From Gnetum montanum (Eukaryota; Streptophyta; Gnetopsida; Gnetales; Gnetaceae), in contig MNCI01034636.1 of NCBI GenBank assembly GCA_015680685.1, forward strand, positions 957,352 to 1,019,351: 62,000 bases of DNA, written 5' to 3'. Positions 34,631-46,058 of this stretch are shown here, piece by piece. Position 1 is the first letter of the stretch. The number at the start of each line of letters is the position of its first letter. The position numbers were made by a program, and so were the translations under genes. A model generated the notes under the pieces. The model was not told the DNA's origin. It did not search any database and was given only the letters and a program-made list of their open reading frames with translations.

Positions 34631-35165
34631 TTTCGTAGGTAGATGTTGGGTGTTGTGAGTCATAGTAGCTTGTAGTCCACAACTACGAGTTGGTGCAAGT
34701 TATAACTACTCTCAAGAGATTTTCCAAAAGGATTGTTTAGGAATCATGGATTTCCAAGGTGCTATGAAATATGAATTAAAGGATCTTGGATATTATTCGA
34801 CTTGAGGACTTGCTAGAAGCTCAATTGGAAGAAATGCAAAGTTGATTTATCTTCAAAAATAATTCAAAAACAATAGTTGTGGGAGATAAACTTGTAGCTC
34901 ATCAAAAAAGGTACCAAAGATACCATTGTGACTAATTATGAGTCACTGGTAGTTGCTGCTTAAAAAATAGAGTTATGAATTAGTAGTATGATTGTCATAG
35001 CTAGCAAAATTTAGAAGAAGAAAATGACTAGTGTGATTAGCTGTGAGCCACAACTACTTGTAATTCATAGTTCAAGTTGCTGCAATTCACAACCAATCAT
35101 TGTGAGTATGAATCTAGAAGTCAATATGTTATTAGTGCATCTAGGTACAAGTGACAGCTAGTGTC
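34631..35165. repeat. Region of scattered gtgagtcac / caactac motifs
   Basis: Short words such as gtgagtcat, gtgagccacaactac, ccacaactac and gtagttgctgc recur at 34655-34715, 34940-34965 and 35035-35100. The texture resembles a U3 array, but no LTR boundaries can be set. Confidence 0.25.
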
Positions 35166-37100
35166 ACATCTCAAAAATCATACTTAATAAATAATAAACT
35201 TAACCATCCATAGACATGTGAAGAATAAAGTAATTGCTTCAAAAATTCCTAAAGAAACTTAAACACTTATAATACTATATAAGCCATGTGAAATAACTTA
35301 AGTAACTTAAGTAACTTGAAATTTACATGAAAATGCCCATTTAACAAATTAGTGTTCTTAAGCCTCCAATACAACATTACATTAGAATTTCGTGAAGAAT
35401 TCATATTCATGAGTAAAATACAAAAATTTATTGAGTTGCAAAAAACATAAAATAAAACACATAAAAATAGTTAATCTTTTAAGTATTATTAATACTTCTT
35501 CTAGTACCTCCTTTTCCTCTAACAATGCATGTAGGAAGAGTTATATACCTTCATCGTATAGAAATCATCTTGAATCTTCTTGATATAAGATTGAAAGATG
35601 GGATACATATGTTGCTCAACATACTGCTATGACTAATAATATATATCAACGTTAACTATTAGTCTATTAACTATTCTAGGTGAAGTATTGTGAGTTTACC
35701 ACATCAAAAAATAAGAATAACTATAAGGTTGATACGAACTTAAACTAGCCATCTAAACCTCTTATTTAAAAACCTTACTTCTCTAGAGCATTCTAAGTAA
35801 TGAATATTACTTATTATATATATATATTTTCTAGCATTAATCCTACAATAATCCTAAGTGCTTAGTTTTTCACTATCATCTAGGGCTTTGATCACGAATT
35901 TTTGGTTGATCCTTAATACGAGGTAGCATGTCACTACATTGATGAAATCCTTCATTTTCTAACTTATCATGATATGAGCTACTATTACTATATTAATTAC
36001 TTTCTACCATCCTAAGTTCATAGCTTGTCAACATCACATATATGTCCATACATATCTATAATGCCCAACTAGCTACTTCTACCATCAATGCCATAATCGT
36101 TAGATGCCACTATTGCTACACCACCTTAAAAAATTTATCATTTTAGTCATTACTCTTTATGTCATAATGTATGTAGAATGTTACGAGGTAGCCATGCAAT
36201 GCCACAATGAAAGTTACAACAAAATTTATTGAAACTCGTTATTGTGAACCTCATAGTTAGAAAGATACTCAAAATACGAAATAAAGAGAAAGGAAGTAGA
36301 TAATTATATAGAAGATGAGTAATATAAAGTTTATTACAATATCTAGTTCGCATGTTAAATTTTAGGAAGAAAGAAAGAAATCCAATAATTCAATTCCAAA
36401 AAGTAGTGTAAGGAATGTACGCAAAAAAATAAAATAAAATCACTTACTTTATGTGAGATTAAATTGATAGAAGGCAATGCTCCATAAGTATAAATTTAGC
36501 TTCTCACAAGATCACATGTCAAAGACATGTTCAAATTCAGAAATCATTGAGAGAATTCTTAAACATAGATAAGAGAAGAAAGCAAAAGCAAGAGAGAGAT
36601 GCAACATAATTGATGCTAAGAGAGAAAGTGATTGTCAAGTATTTATAGAAACAGACTAGCATTTATCAAACATCAAAATTAATAATATTAATTCCAAGAT
36701 CGAGTTTCACAAAAAAGTACAAGGATTTAAATGATCCATGATAGCCATGATCAATGATTTAATTCACCATGTGAGATATTGAAAATAAGCCACATCTACT
36801 AAAGAAAGGGTTTCTAATGTCCAAATCAAGATAGAAAATAATATTAGAATAAATCTCACATTATATTTTACATGTAATATCTCTATTAATATAATTCTAT
36901 TATGTCAAAACCACAATCCTTCCAATATAATATAATATAATTATACTATTCTACATGGAATAGCTACACCAATATAAAATTACTAACTATGGATTACCAC
37001 CATCCTTCTAGTTTGTCCATCTTAAGAACCAACAAGGGTTAGTAGTAATAATTAGAAAATAATCAAAAAATAAAAGAATAATAAAATTTCAATATATTCA
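35166..37100 (-). other. AT-rich region with a minus-strand TATA-like box; possible LTR remnant
   Basis: In minus sense the region ends gagatgtgaca near 35163, a form seen at LTR ends, and carries tctataaatacttgac (complement of about 36635-36650). No matching second copy or PPT/PBS was found. Otherwise featureless. Confidence 0.2.
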
Positions 37101-38585
37101 AAATACATGTAAATAGGAAGTCAAGGGTTCAAACCTAAAGATGCACAACTATAAGAATACATCAAATATGTTCATTTTGAATTGTGGAGAGTCTTTAGAT
37201 TTTTCTAGGTTGATAAATGAACTAGTTGATATTGTAGATCCTCATAAAGTTATCAATCCTTATGATGTCCTTTGATAATACAAACTCCATAAATGGTGTT
37301 AGGCATAAACTCTACAACTTAACATCATGACCTAACTTTACCAATGTTGTTACTAATGTGAGATCTTAAAAATGATATTAAACACTAATTTAAGGTGCTA
37401 GGTATTTAACATATTCACATTTAGAAAATAACAAATTGAAGTTTCTTGTTTTATTGGACAAAACTTTATAATGGGTGACCATCGTAGAATGTAATTTCAA
37501 CTTCTTGGCCGTTAATGTTGATGCAAAGGCTTCACTGTGAGGATTACCATTATTATTTTATATTTGTAATGGTGATAGTGATAGTGTGCACTCTATGTGT
37601 TCTAAGAAAGTTAGTGATAGGGCATGATAATTGTACTTCCATTTTGAATACCATTGTGACTTATCTTGTTCTCTTCTACTATGAGTGATATTAATAAATA
37701 ATTAGACTGTAACTTGTAAAAATCTAGGACTTTCTAGAATTAAATTTTAAATAATGAAAAATGTCATGCACTACGAACTTAATTCATTGCACAATAATTT
37801 CTATCACATAATTATCCTTATTACCTAAAAATTTCTTAGTAATGACATTTATAAATAAGATAGATGGTTCATTTAACAATTTTCTCTTTATGTGTACATA
37901 TATTTGGTTCCACCATCTACGAATATTTCCTGTAAAGTTAAATATAGCATTTTGTATCACATGTTTTGATGGTTTTTTATCTAAGACAACCTACTGATCT
38001 ATGAAGCTTGTGATTTTATCAATAATTGTCTGTCTTTATTGGAACGTGCATTTATCTAAATTGAATTTTGGTTCTCATTCACTAATCATCCTAGCAGCTA
38101 TTGTATTATATGCTTCAGGGGCTTGGATATAGATCTTAGGATTTTTTAGTATATTTTCTTCCTCAGAATCAAGATCTATTCTACATCTGTCATTTCTTTC
38201 TTTGTCAATGATAATCATTGGTCTAGATGTTGATTCTTTGTTTACATTCACCCTAGATTTTCCATTTTGATCTCTAGTATATTTTGATCTATGATTATGT
38301 AGAGAACTAGGAGAATCTATGTTGGTACCATAATTAGGTATGTTATTCAGATCCTCTTTGGGATTTTATTTTGTCTTAGAATCAAGTTTTGTTTTGGGAA
38401 CCCATTTCTTCTGTAAATGCTTTATGCTTTCTGAGACATTGTCTAACTTTTTTGAGGCTTTTGTTATTTTTTTGTCTATAGTGATGGCTTATTAGATTAC
38501 TAATTTCTTCGTTAGCCTAATTATAGAGTCTAAGAGTGTCTGTTGGAGGGTCTATGGATAGTTTTTGGAAGAGATAATGAGCTTT
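37101..38585 (-). pseudogene. Decayed coding region downstream of the 207-codon ORF
   Basis: On the minus strand, broken frames continue below 38585. The most protein-like part (about 38360-37690) is charged and ends in a block around FTGNIRRWWNQ (near 37930). A hydrophobic-G-x3-WW arrangement like this occurs in capsid regions of some plant reverse-transcribing viruses and gag proteins. No RT or protease motif follows. It could be an old pararetrovirus-like or retroelement capsid remnant, weakly supported. Confidence 0.25.
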
Positions 38586-39209
38586 TTATTTGGGTTTAGA
38601 CTCTTTAGATTCTTTAGACTCTTCCATGGTGTTCATATTGATTCTTAACAGGGCATCACATTTTGCACAGTGATATTGGTGGTCATATTTTACTGTATAA
38701 CTATGAGTGTATGGTTCAGATTTGTTACCTAAATTAGTAATTTCTATGTGGTTTTCTAAGTCTTCTTGAGCTTTTTCCCCTTTACCTTCTACTAGTTTCT
38801 CAGACATTTCTATAGGCTTCTTTCCTAGAAGTTTATCTACATCATAGGTGATTTCTAATTCCATGAAAATTTTTCTCATTGAGGCATCTGTCTTAGCATC
38901 ATCTTTAGGCATATTAGAAGATCTTCTCTCAGGAACTAAGCTAAAAGCATTCATTATTGGTGGGAGGATTCTTTTTTGTGATAGTTCACCTTGCTCTAAA
39001 GGATAGAAGGGATCCATTTTTGAGAATTTTGGAGTTTTCAGGTTCACCTTGTAATATCCTTTTCCTAAGATATGCTTTGATTGTTTAAGTATTATATGAT
39101 CATAGAAATCTTTTGGGGTATTGTCTAGCTGAGGGTAAAGGGTGTGAATAGGTAAATCCTCAATATTTAGGTTTGATCCATACTCAATATTTGTTATTCT
39201 AAAAGACAT
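38586..39209 (-). CDS. 207-codon ORF of unknown function
   Basis: The longest open frame in the 33-40 kb region, ATG at 39209 to a stop at 38588-38586. I do not recognise the family. It is hydrophilic, with a Lys/Glu-rich second half, a possible metal-binding pair in YHCAKCDALL near residues 180-190, and an ESKESKESKPK tail. No signal peptide or membrane segment is seen. Decayed reading follows on the same strand. It may be one piece of a broken retroelement or of an endogenous pararetrovirus-like sequence. An open 207-codon frame in AT-rich decayed DNA is itself notable. Identity is unproven. Confidence 0.4.
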   Translation of the reverse strand: MSFRITNIEYGSNLNIEDLPIHTLYPQLDNTPKDFYDHIILKQSKHILGKGYYKVNLKTPKFSKMDPFYPLEQGELSQKRILPPIMNAFSLVPERRSSNMPKDDAKTDASMRKIFMELEITYDVDKLLGKKPIEMSEKLVEGKGEKAQEDLENHIEITNLGNKSEPYTHSYTVKYDHQYHCAKCDALLRINMNTMEESKESKESKPK

Positions 39210-39927
39210 AGACTAATCTTCAAATGGTAGGAGAGCTTTTATGCTAATGCTCTAAAAAAGTTTAAATACTAGTTTAGTACTTATGGTTGCATATATGCTA
39301 CTATGTTTCATGTGTAAGGAAATATATACTATAAGCATTAAACTATTTGTTAGATTATGATCATGCAACAATAAAGTAAAATTTGGGAGGGTTACAACCA
39401 AGGCAGTTGATTGAAGATGGCCTTTTGCTTGAGTGATAATGTCATCCTTGAAGTTTTTAAATCAATGATCAACTAAGGCTATATAGTAAGGGTTTTTTAG
39501 CCTATAGTTGAAGTGAGGATGAATATGGATGTCGATTTTGCTGATGTGAATGTAGTTTTAGCCAGTAGTAATCCATTTCCTAACCTCCCTCAAGGTAAAA
39601 AAGGAAAGAGCAATGGGTCAGAGTTCAGATCCACTAATCTCAATCTCATAGTTAGAGAAATGCATTGAACTAAAAAATTCTAACAGAGTAAGGTTTTTGA
39701 ACAAATAGATCTCTCACTATTTAGGAAGAGGCGACATACTAGAATAAGAAGAAGTGCTATAGAAGTTAGATAATGAATGAGTATAGGGGTTCAAAGAACT
39801 TGACAAAGAGTGACTGTCATTGGTCATGTTGATGAAGATAGACTAAGATGATATAGCATGACTCGTTGCACTTCTACACCTATTTGTCAGCTTCACACGT
39901 GGCTTACACCCTACACGATCCCCAGGT
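39210..39927. other. Unassigned segment upstream of A3
   Basis: No gene or element recognised. The five bases before the A3 LTR are caggt, a candidate TSD that cannot be tested because the A3 right end is outside the window. Confidence 0.4.
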
Positions 39928-40952
39928 TGATGAGACGTGATTTGCATGAGCCATGATATCGCATCCCATGCGATATCGTGTTGTCCCCTACGATGTTGCG
40001 TACGCGATATCGTGGTCTGCCACCATATCTATAAATAAGAGGCGGCACTCCCCTTATTTTCCATCCTAGTCTAAAAGTAGGGAAACTCTGGCAGTTTTAT
40101 CACTCTTGAGATAGAATATTTTCCATGTGCCCGCAGTAGGAGTCCTAAAGTGAACAGATCTTTATTCAAGCAACATTGTACCTGAACACAAGTTGTGTAC
40201 GGCAATAAAGACGAGCTTTTGGGATAAACCTTGCAGTGCATGGAATAGGAGTTTATTTATTGTTTTCTCTCTCACCCTTAAACTCCTAGAATGCGGAATG
40301 AGTACGACTTGATTACGAGCATCTAAGGATGTGTACGGATAGTCAAGGAATCAGCTGCTCATAGCATGTAGTATGAGTACGACTTGATTACGAGCATCTA
40401 AGGTGACTATTTGGTAACCCAGTGGCGTATCCAGGATCTACGCTTGGTAATCCCAGTGGTAGTCCCAGATGTGTACGGATAGTCAAGGAATCGGCTACTC
40501 ATTGCACTTAGGCTAGATAGATTCTCTCAACCCTTTCCTCCTAGTTAGGTGCCTCAGTATGACGACTTCAAGCATGTGCATTATGCACGGTGATCCTAGC
40601 AACGATTAGCGTTTGGTAGCCGCGGTTGCATTGGTTCAAGGTATGTACGGTAAGTGGGAACGGATGCTAATGCTAGGTAATTTAGACTTAGTCATTAGTT
40701 AGAGTTAGTTAGTTTCTCAACCCTTCACCTTGATAGCATAGGAGAAAAACATAAAATGATATAAAAATCATATACCTCAGACTTACTTAACCATACACCG
40801 TGACAACCACAAGTAAGTCTGGGAAGACAACAAATGATTAACCCCAAGTGTTCCATGAGGCATGTAGGCACTTAGTCTGCGGAGTTCAACCAGATCGTGC
40901 ATGCTATGCTCGTTTCGTATGGTTGAGTGTAGGGGTACCTTGCCACTCATCA
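39928..40952 (+). repeat. 5' LTR of A3
   Basis: 1025 bp, tgatgagacg to gccactcatca. It is the most intact family A LTR here. GATATC copies lie at 39955, 39972 and 40006, and TATA (ctataaataag) at 40029-40039. aataaag lies near 40203. Internal duplications lie in the R/U5 part. Confidence 0.9.
40298..40502 (+). repeat. Interleaved direct repeats inside the A3 LTR
   Basis: atgagtacgacttgattacg and its continuation (31 bp) occur at 40298-40328 and 40373-40403. A 34 bp unit with gtgtacggatagtcaaggaa occurs at 40329-40362 and 40469-40502. The order A-B-A-B suggests duplication of an AB block followed by insertion of about 65 bp. Confidence 0.75.
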
Positions 40953-40953
40953 T

Positions 40954-40971
40954 TGGCACCATTGCCGGGGA
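40954..40971 (+). other. Primer binding site of A3, tRNA-Asp
   Basis: tggcaccattgccgggga differs by two transitions from the complement of the plant tRNA-Asp 3' end (tggcgccgttgccgggga). This is the Athila-type primer. Confidence 0.9.
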
Positions 40972-41092
40972 CTAAGTGTTTGTGCGCTGAATAGAACATA
41001 AAGGATATCACTCACATTGTTGGGAGCCTAAACGAACCTTCAGGTTAATCAAGATAAAAATTTTATAACGGTGAACTAGCACATCGATAACA

Positions 41093-41566
41093 ATGTCTTC
41101 TTCTCATAAGAGCAACTCACCATCTAAGGACCATACACGAGAAAGTCGGTAACATAAAACACATAACCAAAATCAACGAAGTCCTAAACAATACAAGATA
41201 GTTTATACTCATCTCGATGAGTATATTCTAGACTTCACCTTTATCCTCCATCAAGACGAACAGCTGCAATGGAGAGATTTGCAAGGTAACATTGTGTTAC
41301 CCCCAGATTGTGCTGTTCCAAACATGCTTCTCCATGCCTTGGCATAGATTGGTATGATAGAATTATACGCTGAATACGTTGTGGATAATTTTGATATGAG
41401 GGATTATCATCCCACAGAAGCACAACGTATGAGGGACGCTAGGCAGGAGAGTCAACATACATTGCTGAAGGGCAAAGGTTCGCACGTCCTTAGTGAAATA
41501 GGAGACGAGGAACCTGTTATAACGGGTTCTTTAGCAAATGATGTTCCCCCTCCTAACCATGATGAG
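41093..41566 (+). pseudogene. gag: A3 gag, N-terminal part
   Basis: ATG at 41093 starts MSSSHKSNSPSKDH, matching the A2 gag start. YTHLDEYILDFTFILHQDEQ and DLQGNIVLPPD follow, then the open stretch 41354-41623. TatX is inserted at PPPNHDE. The frame resumes at 59091 as EVGYQNL when one atgag copy is removed. A TGA stops the frame early (near 41150), as does a TAG near 41346. Confidence 0.8.
41562..41566. repeat. Target site duplication of TatX, left
   Basis: atgag, repeated at 59086-59090. Collapsing the pair rejoins A3 gag in frame. Confidence 0.9.
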
Positions 41567-41767
41567 TGTAACGACAGAAAACGTCGGTCGCTGGGAATAC
41601 CGAGCGAAGATCTGTGTACATAGTCTTAACCACGGATCCATGCGAGGGCCATGCTAGAGAAAACGGATCCGAGGTACCCTAAACGGTCTTGTCGATCAAC
41701 CAGGGACTTACTTAATCAGTAAATTATTGAATATCGTGATAGTATATGTATTATATATATATTTCAT

Positions 41768-41864
41768 GAAATGAATTAATTCAATGAATCATAGAAGGAG
41801 TAGAAAACAATGTNCCACGAAATGAATTAATTCAATGAATCATAGAAGGAGTAGAAAACAATGT
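41768..41864. repeat. Exact 46 bp duplication around a single N
   Basis: 41768-41813 and 41819-41864 are identical, separated by N and four bases. The other TatX LTR has this stretch once (about 57700-57750), so an assembly artefact is likely. Confidence 0.85.
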
Positions 41865-42489
41865 AAAGAACTTGAAATAATGATAATGTTAACGCGACAA
41901 GGAAGATCAGATTTAGAAAATATGCGTAATTCCAAGATCTATGATTTGACTCGAAGGCTGAATATATTGCATACAACATTCCAACGGTAGACTTCGCTTA
42001 TCTTTATGCGAAGCATACACAAAACAATAAGAAAACTGTTTCAAAGGGAGAACAGAATGAAGGTTGATCTACCTCGTAAGCCAAAAGTGGAATGCAAGGA
42101 AGGTCAAGCCTGGATGTCTATCGATCAACTGTTTCTGAACAATAAACCTTGCCAATCGCACCAGATGATCTCTCGATCTCTAATCTGCTCCTTTTTGCCC
42201 TCGGTATTCTTTGCTTAAAGCTGTTAATGATCGCTAATGAAGAGGATAATGTTTTCGCCAAGACGACTGATCGCTCTTGTTGCCAATGCCCAAACATTGC
42301 CTTATGTCTTTCAAAAGAAGAAAAATCCCCCCTTCTCTTTTTGTCCACTGGGGTATTTATAAGTTCAGCATCATATGGGAAGGCATGGTCTTGATGACAC
42401 TTGTCTCGAACTTTCAAAACACAATTAACTTGACAATTTTTATGTTAAAGCTGGTCATGCCGCATTATATTTTGGGGGGGGGGGGACGA

Positions 42490-42850
42490 AGTACGCTGTA
42501 AACCACTCCTGCTGAAGCTGCCTCATGATTACGCTGCAATATGCTGATAAGCGTATTGCTGCGTATAGATAGTAGGTGTGTGTCTGGTACTGCCTTAGCT
42601 GACTTTACACTGTATTACACTTGTTTGCGTTGCATAGCGTGGCAGAGCGTAATAGAGCATAAAAGTAGTTAACTCAAGCTGCTTTGCGTTTATTTACGCC
42701 GCAAAGCGTAATGGAGCGTAAAAATAGTCAACCTCACAACAAGTTACGCTTGTTTACGCTTCGTAGCGTAATAAGCATAAAGCGACCAATCTGCAAAAAA
42801 GAAGTCAATTTGCCGCGCTCTGCGTAATGGAGCGTAAATTCAGTCCTGAA
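42490..42850 (-). promoter_or_regulatory. GCGTAA/TTACGC array in TatX U3
   Basis: Over ten copies of gcgtaa or ttacgc, including gcgtaatggagcgtaaa and acgcttgtttacgcttcg, lie upstream (in element sense) of the TATA box. Both LTRs have it, though CpG-to-TpG changes have eroded some copies in the right LTR. Function is inferred from position. Confidence 0.5.
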
Positions 42851-43164
42851 CAAAAGACTTGGTGGAATATGCGACAAGTTGTAGTCCGCTGCTTAGGCCT
42901 TAAACTTTATCGTATTCGTCGAAATAAGCTACCTTCCAATATCGCGCTACATTAGACAGAATTACGTCGAGCGACATCACGCTATGTTGCGTAATGTGGC
43001 ATAAAGAGAGAAAACAAAACAAAGTTAGAATTTTTAAGAAACTTTGGAGACTTGATGCTGCGCACCGCTTTGCCTTGTTCTGTCTTCTGGATTTTTGCTG
43101 CAAACTTTCGCCTGAATCGTGAATCTTCGCCCGAGGTCGATTCACAATTTTTTACGGTGTTTCA

Positions 43165-43177
43165 ATGGCCCCTCTTT
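43165..43177 (-). other. Polypurine tract of TatX
   Basis: The complement reads aaagaggggccat immediately before the 3' LTR. Confidence 0.75.
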
Positions 43178-44339
43178 GTTGATGTTTAGAGGGCTTGCCC
43201 GAAAGACGTTGACAAAGAATACGAAACATCGGATGGGTAAAAGTACCAATACCGTCCATCGACGATTACTCAGGTGTCGCCCTGTCAATCTAGAAGTGCA
43301 GAAGTGAGGAGAATGGAAGATAAAACTGTACGGGGGGGAATTCTTACAGAGGCAAGAAGAGAGAGGTTCGGGGAAGAATCAAGTGTGTGAGTATGGCTTT
43401 TTGCGCATAAGCGATCAGGCTTCCTCCTGCGATTGCATTTGCATGGAGTTATACCGTCATATTGTAGATAAAGGGGAGTGCATGGACGAATTGTGTTACG
43501 TCTGCACGGCCTGGATGGGTTGTTTTTCATCCATTTTTTCAACCCCCTCTTTTTTTTGGGTGCCCACTAGGCGAGTTGCGTTGCGCCAGTTCATGGACTT
43601 GATTATAATGCAGATGCGGAAAGCGTATGTTGCGTATTCACATTTTGTACAAGGAAAACAGATGGAATGGCCAAGGAGGGGAATAGGAACAAGAGGTCGG
43701 ATTATGAGGAAGACAGGGTTGCACTCCTAAGTAGACAGGCTAACCTAAGTGGCCATCTCAAAACGTTGTCTGTACTTCACTGCTCAGGTGAACGCACTTT
43801 TGAACGACGTCCTCGTAGCAAGTAACCTGTAATCAAAAAGAAAACAAACGACACCATTGCTCAGCCGAATTGCCGGAGAAGTTGTTGAAGCAAGTACTGT
43901 CCAGGGTGAGAAGGAGTGAGCGGGCCATGGGTAAGGGACCATAGCAAGAGGCCAGGGTCTCAATGTTGATGCTTGGCCCAGCATATTGCCACCAAAAATC
44001 AGACTCATAGCACCTAACTAGCTATGCAAAGAACCAGCTAGGTGAATCTGTGAAGCCAGAGTCTGATAGTGATGATGAACAGAGATCCCCAAGGCCGTGG
44101 TTGGTGAGAACTCCTTTGGGGCTTCGGGCGGTGAAACTGACCTCTTAGAGGTGCCATCGTTGAAATGGGTGCAGTGACGGCATCTCCGAGGGATCAGTAG
44201 TATGCCTTTCGGCATATCCGAGGAATCAGCAGAATGCCCACGAAGTAACGATGTTGGGGCTGTCGCAACATCCCACCCTGTTCATTTTGCAGCTACGCAG
44301 AGACGTTTACGCTCGCTTAATTCGTATGTTGGCGGTCTG
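43178..44339 (-). other. TatX 3' untranslated region, non-repetitive part
   Basis: No retroelement domain is seen. A 115-codon open stretch runs on the plus strand at 43383-43730. It is Cys-rich near its start (CDCICMELY) and has no recognisable family; it may be chance. Confidence 0.45.
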
Positions 44340-44872
44340 TAGGTCCCAGTTTTAAGTCCTGGTAGAATGTTGTTGTTGGTTTTAAGTCCCAGTAGACCAT
44401 GGTCCTGGTTTAAAGTCTAGGCGGACTGAAAAATGCTAGTTTTACATCATAGCGGACGATGGTAGAGCTGATTTATGGTCTCAGTAGACCGTGCTGTAGA
44501 TGTTAGTTTCATGTCGTGACCCAGGGACAAGCCTGTGTTGGTTTTACGTCTCAGCAGACGGATGCTTACCTTTGCCAGTTTTATGTCATGGCGGACAACC
44601 GGTGCCAGTTTAGCGTCATGGCGAATGCGTGCAGGAAATGCTAGTTTTATGTCTTAGTGGACCTGTACAACATTGCCAGTTTTACGTCGTAGCGAACGAT
44701 TGCAATTTGCCAGTTTTACGTTGTGGCGGACGATCGTTGCCATTTTAGCGTCGTGGCAGACACGTGCAGAAAGTGCCAGTTTTACGTCGTAGCAGACGAT
44801 CATTGCCAGTTTAGCGTCGTGACGGACGCGTGAGGAGAATGCCAGTTTTACGTTGTAGCAGACGATGGTTGC
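44340..44872 (-). repeat. Minisatellite in the TatX 3' UTR
   Basis: About 14 to 16 degenerate units of roughly 30-37 bp, each with a core like gccagttttacgtcgtagcg followed by gacgat. Units are clearest at 44570-44872 and decay toward 44340. A second subtype has agtttagcgtcgtggcgga. Tat/Ogre elements are known to carry such hypervariable 3' UTR arrays. Confidence 0.8.
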
Positions 44873-44904
44873 CCCTGATGTTGATGTTAATACTGGATAT
44901 GCAG

Positions 44905-45998
44905 CTAGATGTAGTACCGCTTCAGGTATATATGGTTCACAGGATTTGATAACTCGTTGCCGTTGATGTCTGCTAGCTTGAATGCACCGTTGCCATATAC
45001 GCCGGCTACTAAGAAAGGGCCCTTCCAGTTTGCAGAGAATTTGCCTACTGGTTCGCGAATGGCCTTAAGAACCAAATCTCCTTTCTTAATTGGACATTGT
45101 TGAAGATTATGACGGTGCTTCTGCCTCTGCTTATCTTGATACTTTTCGATGGTATGAAGTGTTTGCATTCGCTTCTCCTCTACTGAGTCCAAATCCATGA
45201 TCTGAGACTCGGTGTGTTGAGCGTCATTTATAATCGTGGAGAGGACCATCCGCAGAGAAGGAACTTGTAATTCAAGGGGCAGCACCACCTCAGATCCATA
45301 GACTAGACTATAGGGTGTACAGTCTGTAGCTGTTCTACATGTGGTACGATACGCCCATATCACGTAGAGGATCTTTTCATGCCATCATCTTTTGTTACTG
45401 CTGAGCATTTTCTTGAGCAAATTGATAATGACCTTATCCGTTGCTTCAGCTTGACCATTCGCTTACGGGTAATAAGGCTAGGAAAAAGATTGTTTTGTAC
45501 CAAGGCTATCACAAAAAGATTTGGTTTTCACACTGCTAAATTGTGGCCCATTGTCGGTCACGATAGTCATCGGGAGGCCAAAACTAGTTACGATGTTGTC
45601 CAAAATAAAATGGTAGACCTGTTGAGATGTGATCTTTCTCAAAGGGATGGCTTCAACCCACTTCGTGAAATATTCGGTGGCGGTGATTATGAAGCTGTGT
45701 CCTGTGGAAGATTTTGGTGCGATAGGTATTATAATGTCTAATCCCCATTGTTGGAAGGGCCATGTAATCTACGTCGTGTGTAGTTTTGTAGGTGACACAT
45801 GTATAAGGTTCGCGTAACGCTGACACGTGTCGCACGTTTTAACCTTTGTAAGACAGTATTTTTCATATATGGCCAATAATACCCTGAGCGACGGATTTTA
45901 GCGGCCATGGCCTGTGGAGCTACGTGTCCTCCACACAGTCCCTCGTGAACTTCGCCAACTATACGTTGTGCTTGGTCTTTGTTAACGCAAGTAAGCAA
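44905..45998 (-). pseudogene. int: TatX integrase, one frameshift and few stops
   Basis: The N-terminal zinc region starts near 45998 (VHEGLCGGHVAPQAMAAKIR, SGYYWPYMKN). A one-base frameshift near 45863 moves reading to the frame of CLTKVKTCDTCQRYAN, which supplies the zinc Cys pair. The core keeps the first Asp (LDIIIPI), the second in TDNGPQF and the Glu in QAEATDKVI, with stops between (for example in PYYP-ANGQ). The C-terminus is open at 44905-45363 (152 codons): MIWAYRTTCRTATDCTPYSLVYG, KKGDLVLKAIREP and NWKGPFLVAGVYGNGAFKL. No chromodomain. Confidence 0.85.
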
Positions 45999-46058
45999 GA
46001 CTTCATCGAAAGAGCGTCTACAAAGAGTACTATCTCCTATGATGACGTATTGCCTAGC

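Larger units (their letters stand above)
41567..43164 (-). repeat. 3' LTR of TatX
   Basis: 1598 bp, tgtaacgaca to ggtgtttca on the plus strand (TGAAACACC...TGTCGTTACA in sense). TATA is the complement of 42353-42363. A run of 12 G lies at 42474-42485. A GCGTAA/TTACGC array lies at 42490-42850. It contains a false 46 bp duplication around N 41814. Confidence 0.9.

Noticed and set aside
44340-44872. CRISPR-like array
   Set aside because: Units are degenerate tandem repeats without unique spacers, in a eukaryotic retroelement 3' UTR.
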